From Hyaloperonospora brassicae (lineage: Eukaryota; Oomycota; Peronosporomycetes; Peronosporales; Peronosporaceae): a DNA stretch of 64,000 nt. The stretch is taken from positions 1-64,000 of the forward strand of contig CANTFL010001311.1 in NCBI GenBank assembly GCA_947650285.1, given 5' to 3'. The position numbers and the translations under genes are program-made. Positions within the stretch are counted from its first letter, which is position 1. Each line of letters opens with the position of its first letter. The notes under the pieces are model-generated. The model was given only the letters and a program-made list of their open reading frames with translations, made no database searches and had not been told where the DNA came from. This document shows positions 47,801-55,341 of the stretch, in pieces.

Positions 47801-48955
47801 ATGAACATGTTGGATGAAGAAGACACCTTTCACGCCACGCGTGAAGGGTTTACCCATTTGAGTGACATCGAATGGGGTGCGGTAGAACGAATGAGTTCTA
47901 CCGTAGGCGAACTCGTCGTCAGCACCATGTTGGAGTCTCTAGACAGAGACCAACAACATGCTGCTATCGCCAAGTTCATTCACAATGAACTTGCTCTCGA
48001 GAGGGAGAAAGTAGCCTTGCTTCACCAGCAAGGCTCTCAACAGGCCGAGCAGTTGAGAGAACTCGGTGCTCAACAGACGGAGCTGTTGAGACAGCAGCAA
48101 TTCCATGCTGCTGTGGGCGGGACGGCGCATGCGCGTCGTCCCGAGGTCATGAAGGTTGACATCTCCAAGTACAGTGGAGTCCCGGAGGACTCCCTGTTAC
48201 TATGGTTTGTCGAACTCGACAGAGCCCTAAGGGCTCGTCGCGTCGAAGATGAGCAAATGAAACTCACATTTGCTCAGACCCACTTGGCAGGGCGTGCCAA
48301 AACTTGGTCCCTGGGACTCGAGAGTAGCGACCCAAATGTGTTTAGGTCGCTAGATGACTTCAAGTCCCGGCTCAGACAAACGTTTGAGCCGCCACGTGCT
48401 GAGTTCAGGGCTCGTTCAGAGCTCCTGAAACTCAAGCAGGGTAAGCGTGATGTGCACGCTTACGCACAACATATACGACTCCTTGCGAGTAGTATAACTG
48501 CAAACCCAGTTCATGAACACACGTTGATTACGGTGTTCATGCAAGGGCTCGCAGAAGGGCCCGTCAGGAGCCACCTGTTCCGCCTTGAGCTGAATACGCT
48601 TGAAGAAGCGATATCAGCCGCGGAACAGGAAGACTTTAGCATGAGACAGGCTCATGCTAGCTCAAACTCTTACCGTCCACCGAGACGACAAGAGATCGGA
48701 GGTCCAGAACCAATGGACCTCTGTTATGTTGAGAGCGAGAGACCTCGCTCTACAAGCAACAAGCGATTGCAGAGGTGCAATCGCTGTCAGAAGTTAGGGC
48801 ACTACGCATACGAGTGTAGTGCTCCGCGCCCAGTACCAAACAGTACTGAGCGAAATGGACGACCATTCGCCAGAAAGGGCAATGGGCGTGGGTCCAGCGC
48901 TGTTGCGAAGCCGCAACAGCGAGACGGGCCATCAAAAAATGGTCGGGGTCAGTAG
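47801..48955 (+). CDS. Gag of element C, 384 aa, intact
   Basis: Structural protein of the intracellular particle. It has an acidic N-terminal third and a Gln/Glu-rich helical stretch (about 60-105). A Retrotrans_gag-type capsid core follows ('KYSGVPEDSLLLWFVELDRAL', split 'DDFKSRLRQTFEPP', 'FMQGLAEGPVRSHLF'), and then a CCHC zinc knuckle 'CNRCQKLGHYAYEC' (about 340-353) and a basic tail ending at TAG 48953-48955. The start ATG (47801) sits inside a perfect 11-bp hairpin (47793-47816). The only intact gag of the three copies. Pol lies in the -1 frame and overlaps its end. Confidence 0.93.
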   Translation: MNMLDEEDTFHATREGFTHLSDIEWGAVERMSSTVGELVVSTMLESLDRDQQHAAIAKFIHNELALEREKVALLHQQGSQQAEQLRELGAQQTELLRQQQFHAAVGGTAHARRPEVMKVDISKYSGVPEDSLLLWFVELDRALRARRVEDEQMKLTFAQTHLAGRAKTWSLGLESSDPNVFRSLDDFKSRLRQTFEPPRAEFRARSELLKLKQGKRDVHAYAQHIRLLASSITANPVHEHTLITVFMQGLAEGPVRSHLFRLELNTLEEAISAAEQEDFSMRQAHASSNSYRPPRRQEIGGPEPMDLCYVESERPRSTSNKRLQRCNRCQKLGHYAYECSAPRPVPNSTERNGRPFARKGNGRGSSAVAKPQQRDGPSKNGRGQ

Positions 48956-48973
48956 GGGCGGAGCGCCCTACTG
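48934..48973 (+). promoter_or_regulatory. Putative -1 ribosomal frameshift signal between gag and pol
   Basis: The heptamer A AAA AAT (48934-48940) is in the gag frame. A 10-bp stem with one bulged G and a GAG loop (48950-48973) begins 9 nt after it and includes the gag stop codon. The pol frame is open through this region in the -1 register, from upstream of the heptamer to the first pol Met at 49006. This is the classical layout of -1 frameshifting in retroviruses and some retrotransposons. Confidence 0.7.
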
Positions 48974-49005
48974 ATCCAGCAACCTCAAGAGAATTTGCAA
49001 ACCTC

Positions 49006-52000
49006 TTGACGAAAGTTGCTCCAGATACACAATCATTGTGTGTCTCTGCACCTGGTGATGACGTTTCGCTCATCACCTTGAAGTTGGAAGCGACAAATGA
49101 CTTGTCGCTTCGTGCCCTAGTAGACTGTGGGGCGTCGAACAACTTTGTTCGTCGCCAGTCACTAGAGGGTCGTAGGCTCAAGTTCGTTGAGCGCGACATT
49201 CCCCTCACAAGGATGACGGTGCGCCTTGCAACAGGCGCATCGATAACCGTTGAGAAACGTGTAGTAGGAATCCACTACACGTTAGAGGGCGAGCAGTACG
49301 ATGATGATTTCATCGTACTAGATCTGGATGACAAATTTGATGTCATCCTGGGATTACCTTGGCTCAGAAAATACGAGCCAAGGGTGAGCTGGCAGCATCG
49401 ATCCGTGAAGATGCCTGCTGCTTGTTCATCAGATGGCCATCTGATGAACATCTTGGAGCGTCCACAAGCGTGTGGATGTTCTGCGAGTGAGTGCGATGGC
49501 CTCACTTGCGGTACGGTCGTTAGCACGACTGCACAAGGTCACAGTGTAGTTGATCACTACACTGTGGAGCAAGCTCCCGGCGGCTGTACAGAAGTACAGG
49601 CTGCGCCGAAGGTCCACCACTCGAATAAGTCGAGTGGACCGGGACATGGATGCATGCCTAGCGGGCAGCATCTTAGAAGAAAGAAATCTGTTGCCCCCAA
49701 GGGGCAACATGAAAATCCTAGGTCGACTGGAGAGTCGACCGTAGAGGATCGGTTCCTGACTGTGGTTGCACAGCCACAGTCGGAAGACGTCGAGGGAATA
49801 AGTCCCCACGTACTTGAGGAAGGAGTTCCTCAAGAGTTGCTTGCTGAGGGATCAGGCCCTCAGCAACCTGTGGAAGCAAGATCCCAGGAAGAAACCGAGA
49901 CGTTGAACGTCTTGGTTAATGACGGATCAAGCGTAGGCGCTTATACGCTTGATCTGATTGTGCCTCCGAAGTTGACTTCGGAGATAACTCAGTTGCCAAC
50001 GCTAGAACCGAAACGGTTCTTGCGTGATCTGCGTAGTGGCAAAGTCAAGCAGATCTGCGTACTCGTCACAGAGGACGAGTATGTGACCGACATTCGGTCG
50101 GCAACAGTATTTGCTGAGAACGAACGGGTTCTCAGCAGCTCATCGATGGACGAAAGTGTCCTCGATGAGAAGACTCGGATTGAGCGATACGCGTCCCAAT
50201 CCTGGGAGTCACTTCAGGCAAATCCTTTGTATAAGGATTTGATCGAATTCAGGGATGTGTTCCCTGAATCCGTACCTTGCGAGTTGCCTAAGGACAAAGG
50301 CACTCGACACGAGATCGAGCTCAAACCGGGCTCGAAATACTGTGTCATGAAGCAGTGGCCACTGCCTCGTGAACAAGTGATAGCGATCGACAAGTTCTTT
50401 GCCGATCGCTTAGCAGCGGGCCATGTGAGGGAATCAACATCCCCTCACAGCTCTCCGACCTTCTGTGTGCGAAAGGCCACAGGAGGGTGGCGGATAGTGC
50501 ACGCATTCAACAAGTTGAATGCTGCAACGGTACCGGCTCAGACGCCGATACCGAGGAAGGACGTAATCATAGATGGTATGTCAAAGAGTACCATCTTTTC
50601 GTCCATGGATCTGATGGATGGATTCTATCAGATCCTGATGCGTGAACGGGACGTCCCGTTCACAGCAGTGAGTACCCCCAGCGGGATGCTGTGGGAGTGG
50701 CTAGTGATGCCACAGGGGCTGAGTAATGCCCCTGCAACATTCAACAGATGTGTAACAAATCTGTTGAGACCGGTGCGAGACTTCGCACCGAGTTACTTCG
50801 ACGATGTGTTCGTCCATAGCCGGGCTATGGACGGGAAGACGGACGTTGAAGTTCACAGAACTCACGTTCGTCAGGTTCTTCAACTTATGCGCAAGCATAA
50901 GTTGTACGCCAACCTCAAGAAGTGTATATTCGCGGCTAGCGAAATACCACTTCTTGGGTGCATCGTGGGGAAACACGGCGTACGCCCTGATCCCGAAAAG
51001 ATCAAGGCGATCACCGACTGGCCAGTGCCAGTCGATGTCAAGGGACTTCGAAAGTTCCTTGGTCTTGCGGCGTACTTGCACAAGTACTCGCGCAACTACG
51101 CCGAGATGACGGTACATCTTTCTTGCTTGCTCAAGAAAAATGTCAAGTGGTCATGGAACGCTGAGTGCCAGCGTTCCTTTGAAGGTATCAAGCAAAGCTT
51201 GATGCAATCGCCGATCTTGGCGATTGCAGATCAGGACAGACCATTTCATGTGGTCTGTGACGCCAGCGATTTCGCAATCGGCTGTGCGTTAATGCAGTTC
51301 GATGCAGATGGCGCGGAGCGCGTCATCTGTTATCAATCGCGTCAGCTGCAAGCAGCTGAGCGTAATTACCCAGTGCATGACAAGGAACTCCTTGCCATGA
51401 AATACGCACTGGCTAAATTTCGCGTCTATCTCTTGGGAGATAGACCGTTTGTTGTCTACACGGACCATGCGTCATTACGCACGGCCGTAAACAGCCCACA
51501 CCTCTCGCAAAGAATGGCGAGGTGGCTGTCTTTCTTCGCGGAGTATAACTTCTCCGTGGAGTATAAACCGGGACGACTCAATGTCGTCGCGGATGCTCTT
51601 TCGCGCCGGCCCGATTTCGAGCCGGACGCGCAATCCAACAGTGAGGACAAGCCCACTGTTGCGACACTGTCAGTCAGTGTCCCGTCGTCAAGTTTACTTG
51701 ACGACGTACGAAAGGCATACGCGGAAGATAAGGATCTTCTGCGATTGATGGATCATCTGGTGAATCCATCCAGTAAATCCATGAGGGATTTACCGGCTTT
51801 GTACCGATCCTCATCGGATCGGTATAGTACACGCAACGGATTGCTGTACTATACAGCTGTTGCCGACGACACGCCTCGTGTCGTCGTACCCGCTCATCAT
51901 GATTTGCGATTGCGCATCATGTATGAGTGTCACGATGCCCCAACAAGCGGCCATCGTGGTAGAGAAAAGACTTACCTCACGGTAAGTCGCGACTTTTACT

Positions 52001-52869
52001 GGCCCCGCCAGTATCAGTTTGTTCGCAAGTACATCCGTGCTTGCGAAGTATGTCAACGGGTGAAGCCTAGTCCTTCATCCCGTGCGCCATTGCAGCCTCT
52101 GCCTGTTCCGACAGAGTGCTGGCAGTCCGTTTCAATGGACTTCGTCTTCGGGTTTCCCGAAGACGCTCACAAGAATAATGGTATTCTTGTGTTTGTGGAC
52201 CGATTCAGCAAGATGGTCCATCTTGCTGCTGTCCCTGAGTCAATCAAGGCTCAAGGTTGTGCTCGTGTCTTTCTAGACACGGTCTTTAGACTCCACGGGT
52301 TACCCCGTGAACTCGTATCCGACCGTGACCCTCGGTTCACGGCGGAATTTTGGCAAACCGTGTTCCGTACTCTCGGAACACGATTGAAGATGTCCACTTC
52401 TGACCATCCAGAAACAGATGGTCAGACGGAACGTGCGAACCGTGTCCTCGAAGAGATTCTTCGAGGATATGTCCACTCGTTTCCGAGTTGGAGCGAATTC
52501 CTACCCATGGTGGAATTCGCCATCAATAATTCGGTGCATGCTTCAACACAGCACACACCGTTTTACGTGAATGGCCTACGCCATCCACGTGTGCCCACCC
52601 TTCTAGAGTGTGACTCTTGGATAAGGGGGGAGGGACTCGCTCGAGCAAAAACCGTTTTGGCTCTTGCTCATCACGTGTCGACGCAAACGTCGTCACGTAT
52701 GATGCCGATGTCGATCAAGTCGACATCGATGAAGAAGATCATCTCAATAATAGCGAAGACGCTATTATTGATTCGGATGATGATGACGATGCTGGTATAT
52801 TCAGCATCGCCAACGATTATGCCAGCGAGGAAGAAGACAACCTCGCTGAAGAAGAGAGCAATCTCTTAG
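49006..52869 (+). CDS. Pol polyprotein of element C: protease, RT, RNase H, integrase core
   Basis: The Met at 49006 is only the first in the frame; translation probably enters by -1 shift from gag. Aspartic protease: D40-C-G-A ('LVDCGASNNF', Cys instead of the usual Ser/Thr). RT: 'PQGLSNAPATF' and YFDD at 597-600. RNase H: 'CDASDFAIG' (D752) and 'ADALSRRP'. Integrase: zinc finger starting H976 ('CHDAPTSGH' ... 'CEVC'), then D1045, D1106 and E1142 (D,D-35-E). All key residues are present. The last 80 or so codons after 'SWIRGEG' (about 52640 on) look like out-of-frame translation, since the true integrase tail is in the next frame. Longest open reading frame of the window. Confidence 0.95.
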   Translation: MTKVAPDTQSLCVSAPGDDVSLITLKLEATNDLSLRALVDCGASNNFVRRQSLEGRRLKFVERDIPLTRMTVRLATGASITVEKRVVGIHYTLEGEQYDDDFIVLDLDDKFDVILGLPWLRKYEPRVSWQHRSVKMPAACSSDGHLMNILERPQACGCSASECDGLTCGTVVSTTAQGHSVVDHYTVEQAPGGCTEVQAAPKVHHSNKSSGPGHGCMPSGQHLRRKKSVAPKGQHENPRSTGESTVEDRFLTVVAQPQSEDVEGISPHVLEEGVPQELLAEGSGPQQPVEARSQEETETLNVLVNDGSSVGAYTLDLIVPPKLTSEITQLPTLEPKRFLRDLRSGKVKQICVLVTEDEYVTDIRSATVFAENERVLSSSSMDESVLDEKTRIERYASQSWESLQANPLYKDLIEFRDVFPESVPCELPKDKGTRHEIELKPGSKYCVMKQWPLPREQVIAIDKFFADRLAAGHVRESTSPHSSPTFCVRKATGGWRIVHAFNKLNAATVPAQTPIPRKDVIIDGMSKSTIFSSMDLMDGFYQILMRERDVPFTAVSTPSGMLWEWLVMPQGLSNAPATFNRCVTNLLRPVRDFAPSYFDDVFVHSRAMDGKTDVEVHRTHVRQVLQLMRKHKLYANLKKCIFAASEIPLLGCIVGKHGVRPDPEKIKAITDWPVPVDVKGLRKFLGLAAYLHKYSRNYAEMTVHLSCLLKKNVKWSWNAECQRSFEGIKQSLMQSPILAIADQDRPFHVVCDASDFAIGCALMQFDADGAERVICYQSRQLQAAERNYPVHDKELLAMKYALAKFRVYLLGDRPFVVYTDHASLRTAVNSPHLSQRMARWLSFFAEYNFSVEYKPGRLNVVADALSRRPDFEPDAQSNSEDKPTVATLSVSVPSSSLLDDVRKAYAEDKDLLRLMDHLVNPSSKSMRDLPALYRSSSDRYSTRNGLLYYTAVADDTPRVVVPAHHDLRLRIMYECHDAPTSGHRGREKTYLTVSRDFYWPRQYQFVRKYIRACEVCQRVKPSPSSRAPLQPLPVPTECWQSVSMDFVFGFPEDAHKNNGILVFVDRFSKMVHLAAVPESIKAQGCARVFLDTVFRLHGLPRELVSDRDPRFTAEFWQTVFRTLGTRLKMSTSDHPETDGQTERANRVLEEILRGYVHSFPSWSEFLPMVEFAINNSVHASTQHTPFYVNGLRHPRVPTLLECDSWIRGEGLARAKTVLALAHHVSTQTSSRMMPMSIKSTSMKKIISIIAKTLLLIRMMMTMLVYSASPTIMPARKKTTSLKKRAIS

Positions 52870-53666
52870 CAGTGCGCACGAAGCGCACTGCTAGACAAAA
52901 CAAAGAGTCAGCAGAGAACTTCCTGCTGACTCGAGAAGCGGTAGTCCGTTTCGTTCAGGACTCCATCGCAAATGCGGTGGACCGTCAGAAACGGAACGCA
53001 GACAAGAATGGAAGAGCAAATGTTCTTTCATTTAAGGTTAATGACCTAGTACTACTGTCAACGGTAAACCTACCTGGACATGCAGTCACTAGTGTCGGCA
53101 GTAGTAAACTACTGCCGAAATACATTGGGCCATTTCGAGTGTTGCATCGCAAGGGCAATGCATACACACTCGAATTGCCACGTAGGATGCGCACGCATCC
53201 TACGTTTTACGTGGGGAGGCTTAGGTCGTACTGTCAGTACGAGCCTTCTTCTTCCGATGAAGATAGCCCCCACGTTCAAGAACATCCATCAAGTTCTTGC
53301 GTTCGCGCTCCAGACGATCCGTCTGGTCGCGCAGATATGATACCTCGGTATTCAACCGAGTTATCTCTCCGCGAGCTGTCGCCAGCTCGCCGAAAAGGAG
53401 CGGACATCCCGCTCGACCTGAAGCTGCGCCGTGGCATAATCGGCGCGATCCCTCGCCCGATCAGCCTCGTGACCCTTGCGGTTCTTCCGCACGGTGTCGG
53501 TCAAAGCGTAGCGTCGGTCGCGCTCGTGCTTCAAGTCATCGCGCAATTCATCGATTGCGCGATCCATCTCGTAAGGGTCGAGATGGTGGGCCTGGGGTTC
53601 TGGAGGAGGTCTTTCCTCCTCCACCACATCCTTTGGTGGATGCTCACGGTGATCAACGCTTTCTAG
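52617..53666 (+). CDS. Integrase tail (GPY/F) frame of element C
   Basis: Frame is -1 to pol. An acidic linker (Asp/Glu runs, 'VDQVDIDEEDH') is followed by 'SAENFLLTREAVVRFVQDSI', the GPY/F module ('LPKYIGPFRVLHRKGNAYTL', 'FYVGRLRSYCQYEP'), and then codons that look non-coding. The junction with the integrase core is near 52625, at 'aaggggggaggg'. How the two frames are joined (frameshifting, or a fixed mutation with help in trans) is unknown; element B has the same layout. Confidence 0.7.
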   Translation: MDKGGGTRSSKNRFGSCSSRVDANVVTYDADVDQVDIDEEDHLNNSEDAIIDSDDDDDAGIFSIANDYASEEEDNLAEEESNLLAVRTKRTARQNKESAENFLLTREAVVRFVQDSIANAVDRQKRNADKNGRANVLSFKVNDLVLLSTVNLPGHAVTSVGSSKLLPKYIGPFRVLHRKGNAYTLELPRRMRTHPTFYVGRLRSYCQYEPSSSDEDSPHVQEHPSSSCVRAPDDPSGRADMIPRYSTELSLRELSPARRKGADIPLDLKLRRGIIGAIPRPISLVTLAVLPHGVGQSVASVALVLQVIAQFIDCAIHLVRVEMVGLGFWRRSFLLHHILWWMLTVINAF

Positions 53667-53848
53667 TGGAGCGTATCTTGAATCACCGTGACGATTCAGG
53701 ATCAAGGACGAGCTACCTCGTCCAGTGGCGGGGGTATCCACCCTCTTGGAACAGCTGGGAGCCCCGCTCTCAGCTGTTAATGGATGTTGAAGGTCTCGTC
53801 CACCAGTATGACGAGACCCATCCGATGAGTCCTGTGGCCCATCGGTAA
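53297..53848 (+). CDS. Chromodomain frame of element C
   Basis: Frame is -1 again relative to the GPY/F frame. The N-terminal half is Arg/Pro-rich linker; from about 53650 it encodes a chromodomain: 'GDQRFLVERILNHRDD', 'SYLVQWRGYPPSWNSWEP', 'LVHQYDE'. This fold binds methylated histone tails in chromoviruses (family knowledge). Completely overlapped on the other strand by the antisense ORF. Confidence 0.78.
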   Translation: MRSRSRRSVWSRRYDTSVFNRVISPRAVASSPKRSGHPARPEAAPWHNRRDPSPDQPRDPCGSSARCRSKRSVGRARASSHRAIHRLRDPSRKGRDGGPGVLEEVFPPPPHPLVDAHGDQRFLVERILNHRDDSGSRTSYLVQWRGYPPSWNSWEPRSQLLMDVEGLVHQYDETHPMSPVAHR

Positions 53849-54824
53849 ACACGCGCCCTAGGCGCTTGTAGACGGATTGCAAGTTTGCAATCGCGTCACG
53901 CATCTCGTCCGAGAGATGTGCCCTTCCCCAGGGCGAATTTAGGGAGTACACATCCCTATGTGCACGCTGCGAGTTGTCAACACAACTCGCACAAGGGTCT
54001 CCCCATGTGAGGCAAGGAATGCCTGCCTCACTCGATAAACAATGCAACCGGTACCTAGCACCGGTTGGCGTTCGCCGTTCGAACCTGAGGCGTGTTGCCT
54101 CAAGTTTCTTGAGCCACCCTTCTCGTCCAAAATTCTTTACGTTTTGGACGAACGCGTTCCACGCAGCCAAAAGCGATGTTTTGTCACGCTTTTGGTTGCT
54201 ATTGTACCATCGATGTCTAAGGAAGACATCGAGATAAAAGTCTTCTTCAGCGCGAAAGTTCTTCGCGCTGGGACTCAAGCCGTGAAGCTCGGTTGCATCG
54301 AATAAGGGTATTCGATGGTGTTGGCCTGTCTCGTGAGACAGGCTATTGATGAGTTGTTCGGGCAAACGCCACGGCTTCAACTCATCACGCTTCACAGTGG
54401 TACCCTTGTCGGTACCACGGCTCCCAGATTGACGACGGCTCGCGCCATCGTCATCACGCTCGTGCGAAGACGCACGAGCCGGCGGTGGTGAAGAATAGAA
54501 CTCACCACCCTGATCATCGTCATCACTGCCGAACAGACTGTGATGCGAATCACGAGTCCGTTCGTTCGGCAGTGGCCTTGGCGAATACTGAGGCGTCGCC
54601 GGTGAGCGAGACGCCTCTGGAGCATTGCCCGAGTCAGACACGTCTGACTCGCCAGAGTAGATGACCTCCACATCGGGGTCATCGTGCGCACGCGGCGTGA
54701 TACCGCGTGCACCTGCAGCACCTGTTGCTGCAGGCGAAGAAGGGGCGGCAGACGACGAAGCGTCTGCCGCAGAGGCTTGCACAGCACCAGGCTGTGTGGG
54801 TCTTGAGTCACCTCGCATAGACAT
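53361..54824 (-). CDS. 487-codon antisense ORF of element C
   Basis: Counterpart of 27748-29211, with only a handful of amino-acid differences (e.g. Val3Met, Ser69Pro, Asp184Ser, Gln250Arg). The ATG is 130 bp before the 3' LTR. Layout: acidic Ser/Pro-rich N-terminus, central domain with 'FLRHRWYN' and four spaced cysteines (262, 271, 278, 281), charged coiled-coil-like C-terminus. It covers the whole gap between the chromodomain stop and the LTR, where the sense strand has no frame. In 53361-53666 three frames are open at once (two sense, one antisense). No homologue recognised; a structural or DNA/RNA-binding role is only a guess. Confidence 0.6.
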   Translation of the reverse strand: MSMRGDSRPTQPGAVQASAADASSSAAPSSPAATGAAGARGITPRAHDDPDVEVIYSGESDVSDSGNAPEASRSPATPQYSPRPLPNERTRDSHHSLFGSDDDDQGGEFYSSPPPARASSHERDDDGASRRQSGSRGTDKGTTVKRDELKPWRLPEQLINSLSHETGQHHRIPLFDATELHGLSPSAKNFRAEEDFYLDVFLRHRWYNSNQKRDKTSLLAAWNAFVQNVKNFGREGWLKKLEATRLRFERRTPTGARYRLHCLSSEAGIPCLTWGDPCASCVDNSQRAHRDVYSLNSPWGRAHLSDEMRDAIANLQSVYKRLGRVFTDGPQDSSDGSRHTGGRDLQHPLTAESGAPSCSKRVDTPATGRGSSSLILNRHGDSRYAPLESVDHREHPPKDVVEEERPPPEPQAHHLDPYEMDRAIDELRDDLKHERDRRYALTDTVRKNRKGHEADRARDRADYATAQLQVERDVRSFSASWRQLAER

Positions 54825-54942
54825 GTTAACTATGCGAGGTCAAGCGGAAAGTGAGTGGAACGGACCAAACAAGTGCTCCCTGTCCCAATGGTGGCCAACG
54901 GGTGGCCTCCATATTTCGATAGTCACACGGTGACTATCAGTT

Positions 54943-54953
54943 AAGGGGGGTGA
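54943..54953 (+). promoter_or_regulatory. Polypurine tract of element C
   Basis: 'aaggggggtga' directly before the 3' LTR, the usual plus-strand primer. Confidence 0.75.
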
Positions 54954-55341
54954 TGTAACGGGGCAGCCCGTTACATGATATTGTCACTTAAGGAAAGTGA
55001 CAATAAAGAATATAAGATGGATATTCTTTAAACAATATCACCAAAGTGGTGATATTGAAGGGTCGACCAAAGGGTCTGTTCATTGGTTGATATCGTGATG
55101 ATATCAACCCACCAATCGCCGCAAGACGCGCGCAATGAGTGGTGACGAGACGTCACCATACATGCAGTTATATTAGTATAATTGAATTAAGTCAAACGAA
55201 GAGACAGTAGTTTAAAGACTTAATTTATTAATATAACAGTTCTACTTTTACCCTACCTACGCTTCCTCGCTCGCCACGTGTACGTCCGTCGGGGCACCCA
55301 AATCCCTTGCGTTAAGTTACGCAAGGGTGTGCCCCGTTACA
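54954..55341 (+). repeat. 3' LTR of element C
   Basis: I read it as identical over all 388 bp to the 5' LTR, which suggests recent insertion or recent conversion. Confidence 0.98.

Larger units (their letters stand above)
47369..55341 (+). mobile_element. Element C: full-length Ty3/gypsy chromovirus, apparently young
   Basis: 7973 bp with two 388-bp LTRs (47369-47756, 54954-55341) that I read as identical, and an exact 5-bp target duplication AGAAC (47364-47368 and 55342-55346). Gag and the main pol frame are intact, and a PBS, PPT and frameshift signal are present. The integrase tail and chromodomain lie in two further frames, as in element B. With a 487-codon antisense ORF it carries coding capacity on both strands. 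It stands in inverted orientation to element B, 12.2 kb away. Confidence 0.98.
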
